A stretch of 12,093 bases of DNA. It comes from an uncultured Myxococcales bacterium. GTDB lineage: Bacteria; Myxococcota_A; UBA9042. The DNA is taken from positions 1-12,093 of the forward strand of contig CALGHC010000841.1 in assembly GCA_937915965.1 (NCBI GenBank). Reading direction: 5' to 3'. The notes under the pieces are model-generated. The model was not told the origin of the DNA. It made no database searches and worked only from the letters and a program-made list of their open reading frames with translations. Each line of letters opens with the position of its first letter. Position 1 is the stretch's first letter. The translations under genes and the position numbers were made by a program. Below are positions 1 through 5,801 of the stretch, in pieces.

Positions 1-171
1 GGCGGCACCGGCGGCGGGCAGCGCGCCAGAGTCTGCGGCAACCTGCTCGCCGGCTTCCTGATCGAGCAGGGTTGGCCCTTGGCCCGCGCGAGCCGAGCTC
101 GTGATCAGCAGGACGCTGACGGCGAGAGTCCCGAGGGTGCCGGTGTGGCGGGGGCAGCAGAGGGTGCGCAT
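1..171 (-). CDS. N-terminal fragment of an exported protein (runs off the left edge)
   Basis: Only the first 57 codons are in the window. The ATG at 171 is preceded by GGGAG (complement of 178-182) with a 6-base spacer. The translation begins MRTLCCPRHTGTLGTLAVSV and continues with a hydrophobic core ending in SSARA, then GQGPTLLDQEAGEQ. This is a convincing Sec signal peptide with a likely signal peptidase I cut after ARA, near residue 29. The mature part visible so far is Ala/Gly/Glu-rich with no recognisable domain, so the function is unknown. It lies 85 bases downstream of folC on the same strand and could be the last visible gene of that transcription unit. No terminator was seen in the gap. 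Signal peptide and ribosome binding site are direct observations; operon membership is inferred. Confidence 0.72.
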   Translation of the reverse strand, partial: MRTLCCPRHTGTLGTLAVSVLLITSSARAGQGPTLLDQEAGEQVAADSGALPAAGAA

Positions 172-256
172 CGTGAACTCCCGGATGCAGAGGAGGCCGC
201 ATTTCACGTCGAAACGGGGGGCGCGTCAACCGCGGCGGCTGACCCAGGAGGCCGGT

Positions 257-1612
257 CTAGGACCCCAACCAGGTCGCGAGGCGGTCGGATTGAACGACGC
301 CGTCCTGAAGCCACTCGCCGACCGCGTGCAGGCTACCGCAGAGCACGACACCATTGCCGGGCACGGCCTCGGCGAGGGCGGTGCCGAGGCATTTGTCGAT
401 CCGGCCGAGGGCTACGGGCTTCGCCGGGGCGGCGACCTCGATGATCGCGGCGGTCTCGGCCGCCGGCCGCAGGGTGTCGCCCCGCATCCTGGGCACCCAG
501 AACGCATCGGTCACGGGGGCGATCGCACGGATCAGCTCGGCGGCGTCGCGATTGGCGCGCACTGCCAGGATCACCTGCCAACGCCGGCCGCGGACGGCGA
601 GCAGCTCGGCCAGGGCCTTCATGCTGGCCTCGTTGTGGGCGCCGTCGAGGACCAGCAACGGCTCGTTCGCGATCAGCTCGGCGCGGGCCGGCCATGCCAC
701 GTCGGCGAGCGCCGCGGTGAGCTCGACCAGCGGCGGAAGCTCGCGGCCCAGGAGCCGGGCGAGGAGTGGCAGCGCGACCTCGGCGGCAGCGACGGCGAGG
801 GCCGCGTTCTCGGCCTGGTGGGTGCCGCCAAGACCGAGCTCGACGTGCAGGTCCTCATCGAGGCTGGTTCCGGCGATCAGCGCCTGTGTGGTGAGCGTGC
901 TGGGGCGAACGTGCGCCTCGACGACACGCACATGGCGGCCGAGCTTGACGGGCACCGCGTCGATGCCTGCCCGGCGCAAGGCCCCCATCACGATGGCAGG
1001 TTGGGCCATCACCAAGGGCCGGCCCGGCCGGGCGACGCAGACCTTCTCCGCTGCGATGGCGGCGAGGGTCGAACCGAGGATGTGCATGTGGTCGTGGGCG
1101 ACCTGGGTGACGACCGAGACGATTGGGTCGACGACGTTGGTCGCGTCGAGACGGCCGCCAAGTCCGACCTCCAATACGGCGACATCAACGGCGGCTGCGC
1201 GGAACAGCGCGAAGGCAGCGGCAGTGAGGGTCTCGAACGGAGTGGGCTCGGGGTCCGGTGTCGCCTCGAGCCCGCCGCATGCGGCCGCGACCTCGCAAAG
1301 GGCGAGGTCGAGGGCCTCGGCGCTGACACAGGCCTGGCCGATACGAACCCGTTCGCGGGTCTCGACCAGATGCGGCGACGTGTACAGGGCGACGCGTAGG
1401 CCGGCGGCGTCGAGGAGGGCCGCAGTCATCGCCGCGGTCGAGCCCTTGCCGTTGGTTCCAGCGACCAGGACCGAGGCGAACGCGTCCTGTGGCCGACCCA
1501 TGCGCTCCAACACGGCTTCAACGCGCTCAAGGCCGAGCTGAACGCCGCGGGCGGCGCGGGCGGCCAGCCAACGGTGGCCGGGGCCGTCGTGAGAGATGAT
1601 GGCTTCGTTCAT
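257..1612 (-). CDS. folC: Bifunctional folylpolyglutamate synthase / dihydrofolate synthase
   Basis: A cytoplasmic ATP-dependent ligase of the Mur ligase superfamily. It adds glutamate to dihydropteroate and/or extends the polyglutamate tail of folates. Visible family motifs are the P-loop AGTNGKGST (residues 51-59), TSPHL (78-82), LEVGLGGRLDATN (147-159), the HDHMHILG stretch (173-180) followed by IAAEK ending at Lys190, THQAENAAL (264-272), and DGAHN (323-327) in the C-terminal domain. At 451 aa it is slightly longer than the usual 420-430. The ATG at 1612 puts the P-loop at the normal distance from the N-terminus, but no strong Shine-Dalgarno precedes it. The segment before the C-terminal domain reads WPAR, where WPGR is more usual. 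Dual versus single activity cannot be read from sequence. It sits 36 bases after a lipoprotein gene, an unrelated envelope neighbour. Confidence 0.96.
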   Translation of the reverse strand: MNEAIISHDGPGHRWLAARAARGVQLGLERVEAVLERMGRPQDAFASVLVAGTNGKGSTAAMTAALLDAAGLRVALYTSPHLVETRERVRIGQACVSAEALDLALCEVAAACGGLEATPDPEPTPFETLTAAAFALFRAAAVDVAVLEVGLGGRLDATNVVDPIVSVVTQVAHDHMHILGSTLAAIAAEKVCVARPGRPLVMAQPAIVMGALRRAGIDAVPVKLGRHVRVVEAHVRPSTLTTQALIAGTSLDEDLHVELGLGGTHQAENAALAVAAAEVALPLLARLLGRELPPLVELTAALADVAWPARAELIANEPLLVLDGAHNEASMKALAELLAVRGRRWQVILAVRANRDAAELIRAIAPVTDAFWVPRMRGDTLRPAAETAAIIEVAAPAKPVALGRIDKCLGTALAEAVPGNGVVLCGSLHAVGEWLQDGVVQSDRLATWLGS

Positions 1613-1648
1613 GGGCTTGGGCTGCGGGGAGGCGGTGGCTGGGCAGTC

Positions 1649-2662
1649 TCAGTTCTTCTGTAGGCCTTGGTCGATGAGCTGATCGTGGCGGTGGCGGGTG
1701 GCCTCGATATCGCGCAGCTCCCGGGAGTAGCCCGACGCGCCCGGGTCGAGGCGGATCGCTTCCTGGAGCTCGGTCATGGCGATGTCGAAGCGGGCCGCAT
1801 ACTTGGCGACGATCGCCTTGTTCCAGTGGATCTTCGCCAGGTCGGCGCGACTGATGCCCTTGGCGTCCCGCGACAGGGCGATCGCACGGTCGTAGGCTCG
1901 TAGCGAGTCGTCGTATCGCGAGGCGGCGAGCAGGCGAGCGCCGTCGGTGCAGGCTTTGGCCGCCTGCCGCTTGCAGTCGTAGAGGGTGGCTGTGACACGA
2001 GCGCGATGCGGAACGACGAGGTGGGCGACCTCGTGGGCGATCTGTCGACGCAAACCAGCGAAGATCGCCTCTGCATCCGGCCATGTGGGAGCGCTGCGCG
2101 TCTCGGGTGTGCTGCCGGTATCGCCGGCATGATGGTGCCGCAGGTAGACGATCTGACCGTTGGCGGCGACGATCCGCGCCTCGACGTCGACGCTGGCGCT
2201 CCAATCGATCTGCCGCAGCGTGCAGGCGCTCTCGACCGTCTTGGTGACAGTGCGGTTGCCCTGGCGCACGCGCACGGCGTCCTTGCAGGTCGTCTCTCGG
2301 CTGTCTTCCTCGCCTTGGATGTCCTGACCCGTGAGCCGCCCGCTGATGACCAGGCCACCGCCGTGCTGCATCAGGCGCACGACCCCGCCGACGCCGCGGA
2401 GGATCTCCTGCTCTACTTCGCGACGGATCTGGTCGGCGGCGATGCCCCAGGCCGGCTGCGCAGCTCCAAATCCGGCAACGCTGACCGAGGCACCGTAGGG
2501 CTGGGCGTTGATGAGCGCGGGCTGGGTGACCAGCATCGAGACGTGTGTCCGACCGCAGCCAACGGCGACGAACAAGCCGGCGAGGACCAGCGCACCGAGG
2601 CGCAGCTTCGCCGCGGTCGTCGACAAACAACAGGATCTCGGATCAGCGTTTGGGGTGCGCAT
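1649..2662 (-). CDS. Lipoprotein with C-terminal TPR-like region
   Basis: A predicted 337-aa envelope lipoprotein. After a basic N-terminus, a hydrophobic stretch ends in LFVAVGC, with the lipidated Cys at residue 36. Residues about 45-225 form a mixed alpha/beta region (SVSVAGFG near 60-66, SGRLTGQDI near 108-115, DVEARIVAANGQIVYL near 159-174) that recalls the CsgG/TolB-like lipoprotein assembly domains; this is a resemblance, not a firm assignment. Residues 237-308 contain two TPR-like helical hairpins (RYDDSLRAYDRAIALS, then RFDIAMTELQEAIRLDPG), suggesting a protein-binding role. The ATG at 2662 is preferred over an upstream in-frame TTG at 2701 because GAGG (complement of 2671-2674) lies 8 bases upstream and it gives a normal signal peptide. 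It follows the amidase gene by 74 bases and may share its transcript. Confidence 0.82.
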   Translation of the reverse strand: MRTPNADPRSCCLSTTAAKLRLGALVLAGLFVAVGCGRTHVSMLVTQPALINAQPYGASVSVAGFGAAQPAWGIAADQIRREVEQEILRGVGGVVRLMQHGGGLVISGRLTGQDIQGEEDSRETTCKDAVRVRQGNRTVTKTVESACTLRQIDWSASVDVEARIVAANGQIVYLRHHHAGDTGSTPETRSAPTWPDAEAIFAGLRRQIAHEVAHLVVPHRARVTATLYDCKRQAAKACTDGARLLAASRYDDSLRAYDRAIALSRDAKGISRADLAKIHWNKAIVAKYAARFDIAMTELQEAIRLDPGASGYSRELRDIEATRHRHDQLIDQGLQKN

Positions 2663-2672
2663 CGGGGGGGCC

Positions 2673-2706
2673 TCGCTCGCCAAGGAAGATTCGCTCGCCA
2701 AGGAAG
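2673..2706 (-). repeat. Tandem 16-bp repeat in a leader region
   Basis: TCGCTCGCCAAGGAAG occurs exactly twice, at 2673-2688 and 2691-2706, with an 18-bp period. On the coding (minus) strand this reads CTTCCTTGGCGAGCGA and lies just upstream of the TPR lipoprotein start. The proximal copy overlaps the GAGG ribosome binding site. It may be a simple slippage duplication or a small leader element. Confidence 0.8.
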
Positions 2707-2736
2707 GTAAGGGGCGCTCCGAGCGGGCAGCCTACG

Positions 2737-4419
2737 TCAGCGTCGAGCGGCCGTCGAGACGGCGCCGCGGCGACGACGGCCGACGAGGATCGCGAATCCG
2801 ACAAGGACCAAGGCGAACGCTGGCGCTGAGCGGTGGCCGCGCGAACCCGAAGCGCAGCCCGACGCCGCCGCCGAGCCGCTCTGGCCGCTGGCACCACCGG
2901 CTGAAGTGCTGTCGCCCGCGCCGGCGTCGAGACCCGCGGCCGAGTCGGCTGCAGTTGCGACGTCCTTGAGCCACGACCAGTCGCTGCCATCACCACCCTC
3001 GCCATCGCCAGCTTGCCTCCCGGCGTCGGCGGTGACGTCGGCCGAGGAGCCGTCCGCCGCGATGCCGGCGTCGGTACCATTGCCTGCGTCGGCCGTGCTG
3101 CCTGCGTCGACCGTGCTGCCCGCGTCGACCGGTTGCCCCGGGGTGGAGTCGCAAAGATCGCCAAGGCCGTCCTGATCGCTGTCCGCCTGGCCTGCGTTGG
3201 GGACGAAGGGGCAGTTGTCGGCTCCATCCGGCATGCCATCCTCGTCGACATCGCCGTCGGCTGGCTCGCAGGCATCCCCGGTGCCGTCCTCGTCGCCATC
3301 AGATTGGTCCTTGTTGGCGACGGCCGGGCAGTTGTCCTTTGCGTCCTCGATACCATCGCCGTCTTGATCCGGCGGCGGCGGCTCGCAGGCGTCGCCGATT
3401 CCGTCCTTGTCAGCGTCGGCCTGGTCCTTGTTGGCGACACCAGGGCAGTTGTCCTTGGAATCCTCGACGCCGTCGCCGTCCTTGTCGGGGGGAGGCGTCA
3501 CAGTCTTCTTCTTCAGGCCGATGCTGCCCCAGACATCCTTGCCGGCCTGGACGGTGCGGGTCGACGAGTTCGGTTGGTAACCCGCGGCGCTGGCGGTCGC
3601 GGTGTAGGTGCCGGCCGGGAGCTCGAACTGCCAGGCGCCGTTGGTCGCGCTGGTGGTCGACTTGCCCGTGTTCAGCTTGACCGTGGCGCCGGCGATGCGG
3701 TCGTTGACATCGGGATCTTTGTAGACAACGCCCTTGTAGAAACCGGTCTGAATCGGCGGCACGGCGCCGCCACCGCCGCCGCAGGTCTTGCCAAACCACG
3801 CGCAGACACCCTTCGCGATCGCTGTGGCGATCTTGCCCTGTCCGTCGGCGCTCTTGAGGAACGCGGCCTCGGCAGGCGGATGTCCTTTGAATCCCGACCC
3901 CTTGGCGCAGTCGTGAAAGACGACCTCGGTGAGAACGGCCGGCATGGCGGTGGCGTTGAGAACGTGCAGGTCAGTCCGCAGCTTCAGGCCGCGGTCCTGG
4001 TACGGCAGGATCGACAAGAGCGCGGCCTGTACCTTGGCGGCGACCGCCTTGCCGGTGGTCGACTTGTAGAGGGTCTCGATGCCGTGACCGCCGCCGGCGT
4101 TCGAGTGGATGCTGACGAAGATGTCGGCCCCCCACGAGTTGGCGTTCTTGGGAGAGTTGTAGAAGTCCTGGTCCACCTTGACGGTGATTCCGGCGGCCGC
4201 AATCTTCGGCTTCGCGAGGTTGGCGTTGATCAGCGCGTACTGCGCTTCGTTGCCACCGCCAGTCACAGGATTCGACGTCTGGTTGCTGGGGTTGAGCACA
4301 ACCTTGACCGCGTGCGCAGCCGTCGGCAGAGAGAGGGTCGAGGCACAAGCGAAGAGGGCGATGAGGGCGCGGAGGTGGTGGCGCGGGCTGCGAGGGTGGT
4401 GAGAGTGGTGAGAGTGCAT
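2737..4419 (-). CDS. Secreted N-acetylmuramoyl-L-alanine amidase (Amidase_3 type) with CarboxypepD_reg-like, TSP3 and MYXO-CTERM parts
   Basis: 560 aa. A signal peptide with a His-rich start ends near LPTAAHA (residue 37). Residues 38-210 are an Amidase_3-like domain, which cleaves the lactoyl-alanine bond of peptidoglycan. Visible are Glu58 (GGGNEAQ), ADIFVSIHSNAGGGHGIETL with zinc ligand His105, and the catalytic-type Glu165 (AVLTEVVFHD). The usual GHGG first zinc ligand is absent: Asn46 in LNPSNQTSN sits at that position. Residues 225-303 look like a CarboxypepD_reg-like beta sandwich. Residues 312-423 hold three calcium-binding-type TSP3 repeats (DKDGDGVEDSKDNCP and relatives). After an Asp/Ala/Gly-rich linker the protein ends with GCASG, a hydrophobic helix (531-546) and RRRRG, a MYXO-CTERM-like sorting tail. 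The start is fixed by GGGGAGG, 6 bases upstream and inside the end of the preceding gene. Confidence 0.9.
   Translation of the reverse strand: MHSHHSHHPRSPRHHLRALIALFACASTLSLPTAAHAVKVVLNPSNQTSNPVTGGGNEAQYALINANLAKPKIAAAGITVKVDQDFYNSPKNANSWGADIFVSIHSNAGGGHGIETLYKSTTGKAVAAKVQAALLSILPYQDRGLKLRTDLHVLNATAMPAVLTEVVFHDCAKGSGFKGHPPAEAAFLKSADGQGKIATAIAKGVCAWFGKTCGGGGGAVPPIQTGFYKGVVYKDPDVNDRIAGATVKLNTGKSTTSATNGAWQFELPAGTYTATASAAGYQPNSSTRTVQAGKDVWGSIGLKKKTVTPPPDKDGDGVEDSKDNCPGVANKDQADADKDGIGDACEPPPPDQDGDGIEDAKDNCPAVANKDQSDGDEDGTGDACEPADGDVDEDGMPDGADNCPFVPNAGQADSDQDGLGDLCDSTPGQPVDAGSTVDAGSTADAGNGTDAGIAADGSSADVTADAGRQAGDGEGGDGSDWSWLKDVATAADSAAGLDAGAGDSTSAGGASGQSGSAAASGCASGSRGHRSAPAFALVLVGFAILVGRRRRGAVSTAARR
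3151..3486 (-). repeat. Three tandem TSP3-encoding repeats in the amidase gene
   Basis: Residues 312-423 of the amidase are three copies of a module of about 39 residues with the pattern DxDGDGxxDxxDNCPxVxN, then D-rich residues and GDxC. The DNA is therefore a direct repeat of about 117 bp. Each module has a DNCP cysteine and a GDAC or GDLC cysteine, the spacing expected of calcium-binding thrombospondin type 3 repeats. The third copy is slightly degenerate (DVDEDGMPDGADNCP). Confidence 0.85.
4390..4416 (-). repeat. 9-bp repeat encoding a His-rich signal-peptide start
   Basis: Codons 2-10 of the amidase consist of CACTCTCAC twice and then the diverged copy CACCCTCGC. They encode HSHHSHHPR. 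The repeat gives a signal peptide n-region rich in His rather than Lys or Arg. The ATG is well supported by its ribosome binding site, so this leader is likely to be translated. Confidence 0.6.
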
Positions 4420-4422
4420 CGC

Positions 4423-5424
4423 CTACCTCCCCACGGTTGGCATCGCGGCGATGCACAGTTCTTCGGTGAGGGCGTCGCGCCAGGCGATCCAGCGACCGTC
4501 GAGCGAGACCGCCGGCTCCACCTCCGCGGAGTCGGGCGTGCGCGCAAGCGGCACACGAAGGCCCGTGTCGATGTCGACCAGCAGAAGCTCGGAGGCGGTG
4601 ATCCGCGCGCCGTCGTGGATCACCTCGGTGATCACAATACGGCGGCTGTCCGGCCACCACGCTGGGCCATAGCCTGCGCCGAGGTCGCGGGTGATGCCGT
4701 CGAGGCTCGCCACATGGACGTGGCCACCCGCTGCGCGGCTCTCCTCGACCAGCACCTTGGTGCCGTCGGGCGACAGCCGCGGCGCGAAGAAAGCCCCACC
4801 CTGCCAAAGGACGCGACGCACCGGCGACGCCGGCGAGCCGCCGAATCCTGGCCATTGGGCGACGATCCGCTCGCCGTCTTCACGCACGACGATGAGGTTG
4901 GCGGCGGTACGGATGTCGAAGTCGGTGCCACGCACGCCGCCGATCAGCCGGATCAGCGAGCCGCCCGGATCGACCCGGACGAGGGCGTCACCGACCACCG
5001 CAAAGAAGTTCGCTGACGACGGATCCCAGCGGGCCGGACCGGCCGCGGCGACACCAACGAGACCGCGAAAAGCGCGCGGTGCGGCGCTCCACAGCCCCTC
5101 ACGGGTCCAGACCGGATCGACGGATTGGGATGCGCGCGGCGGCAAACGGTGGGGCCGAGCGATGGTGGGCGAGCTGCGGACGAGGGCCTCGACCGCGCGC
5201 ATGTGCAGCGCGGGCCTTGCGGCATCTCGGCCGACACCGTCGGCGGCGCGGCCACCAGCAATGGCGGCTGGCGCTCCGATCGCCAAGGCCAGGCCCGCGA
5301 CAAGCGCAAAGACGGCGAGTCGAAGGACACCGCGTCGAAGGGCAGCGAGGCCAAGCCAATCCGGTGCGCACGAACTCAGACCAGACGCGCGGGAAAAGCG
5401 AGAGACAGGGCGAGATCCAGTCAT
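4423..5424 (-). CDS. Exported beta-propeller-like (TolB/PD40-type) protein of unknown function
   Basis: 333 aa. The ATG at 5424 is preceded by GGAGG (complement of 5430-5434) with a 5-base spacer. The open frame extends to 5694, but that extension is low-complexity repeat DNA. A basic N-terminal stretch of about 30 residues precedes a hydrophobic segment (VLRLAVFALVAGLALAIGAP, 33-52) ending in AAIA, so export by signal peptide or a membrane anchor is expected. The mature part has WD40-like/PD40 strands: FFAPRLSPDGTKVLV (212-226), GPAWWPDSRRIVITE (253-267) and EPAVSLDGRWIAWRD (303-317). These are the pattern of TolB-type propellers, which usually bind proteins or ligands. At this length it could hold four to six blades. 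No catalytic residues were recognised. Coupling to the amidase gene suggests the two act together, perhaps as sensor, scaffold or regulator; that part is inference. Confidence 0.82.
   Translation of the reverse strand: MTGSRPVSRFSRASGLSSCAPDWLGLAALRRGVLRLAVFALVAGLALAIGAPAAIAGGRAADGVGRDAARPALHMRAVEALVRSSPTIARPHRLPPRASQSVDPVWTREGLWSAAPRAFRGLVGVAAAGPARWDPSSANFFAVVGDALVRVDPGGSLIRLIGGVRGTDFDIRTAANLIVVREDGERIVAQWPGFGGSPASPVRRVLWQGGAFFAPRLSPDGTKVLVEESRAAGGHVHVASLDGITRDLGAGYGPAWWPDSRRIVITEVIHDGARITASELLLVDIDTGLRVPLARTPDSAEVEPAVSLDGRWIAWRDALTEELCIAAMPTVGR
4426..4432 (-). promoter_or_regulatory. Ribosome binding site of the amidase inside the upstream gene
   Basis: The minus strand reads GTGGGGAGGTAGGCGATG. 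GGGGAGG forms the last codons of the propeller gene (Val-Gly-Arg), TAG is its stop, and the amidase ATG begins 3 bases later, so the core lies 6 bases before the ATG. Ribosomes ending the upstream frame are placed directly on this start, which implies translational coupling. Confidence 0.85.
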
Positions 5425-5467
5425 GCGGGCCTCCGCCGCGCGCCAGCTTTGGGCAGCGCGGGCGCAG

Positions 5468-5497
5468 ATGGTAGCGAAGGGGCCGGGAGGCCGACAA
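5468..5497 (-). promoter_or_regulatory. Candidate sigma70-type promoter for the minus-strand genes
   Basis: On the minus strand TTGTCG (complement of 5492-5497, 4 of 6 matches to TTGACA) is followed after 18 bases by TACCAT (complement of 5468-5473, 4 of 6 matches to TATAAT). This would place the transcript start about 35-40 bases before the propeller ATG. The matches are modest and could arise by chance in GC-rich DNA. Confidence 0.3.
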
Positions 5498-5555
5498 GGA
5501 CGGTGGCGGAAGACGTGACGCTTGTGTGGTGCGCCGCCCCCGACCAGCCACGATC

Positions 5556-5610
5556 CACCGTCTGCCCGCCATCTGGCCGCCATCTGCTCGCCATCTGCCC
5601 GCCATCTGTC
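5556..5610. repeat. Tandem array of 11-bp repeats
   Basis: Four near-identical copies of CGCCATCTGSY run head to tail at 5567-5577, 5578-5588, 5589-5599 and 5600-5610. A degenerate fifth copy (CACCGTCTGCC) sits at 5556-5566. On the minus strand the unit reads roughly GATGGCGGGCA. The core CGCCATCTG is identical in all four. The period is close to one DNA helical turn, so copies would face the same side of the helix, as in iterated operator sites. A neutral minisatellite is the alternative. Confidence 0.85.
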
Positions 5611-5801
5611 ACCGCGCCCCTGAGGAATCGATGCTTGACCGCGCCGATCCATTCGGGCGTCGCTTCCTTGCTCTGCCTTGCATATCGAGCCCATGCGGCA
5701 CGCGTGGAGCGTCGAGTTGGAGGGTCATCGCGTACCGAGGCTCTTGCTAGGCGATGGCCGCACCGCCTACGCTTCCGCTCCGATCAGGCCTGGGAGGAGC
5801 G

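Larger units (their letters stand above)
5425..5801. other. Divergent intergenic region
   Basis: This 377-base gap separates the minus-strand envelope genes from the plus-strand Cys-rich lipoprotein gene, so both sets probably start transcription here. It contains a candidate minus-strand promoter (5468-5497) and an 11-bp tandem repeat array (5556-5610). From 5611 to 5790 no convincing gene, hairpin or consensus promoter was recognised. Open frames crossing it have no good ribosome binding site and are driven by the repeats. Confidence 0.7.

Noticed and set aside
101..1399. Plus-strand open frame of 432 codons opposite folC
   Set aside because: FolC on the minus strand has all family motifs; the opposite frame is low complexity and explained by third-position GC bias.
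3151..3486. The TSP3-coding repeats as a separate minisatellite or mobile element
   Set aside because: The repeats stay in frame and encode a known repeat domain, so protein-level duplication explains them.
3013..5016. Plus-strand open frame of 667 codons opposite the amidase and propeller genes
   Set aside because: It mirrors high-GC codon bias of the two minus-strand genes, has no signal, motif or ribosome binding site, and is rich in Arg/Val/Gly/Asp as expected of an antisense frame. The minus-strand products have recognisable domains.
5556..5610. CRISPR array or replication origin iterons
   Set aside because: The 11-bp units are head to tail without spacers, so it is not CRISPR. No replication initiator gene, DnaA-type box cluster or AT-rich stretch is nearby, so an origin is not supported.
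5425..5694. 90-codon N-terminal extension of the propeller protein
   Set aside because: It is encoded partly by the 11-bp repeats and intergenic DNA. The ATG at 5424 has GGAGG at ideal spacing and a plausible signal peptide, which the extension would bury.
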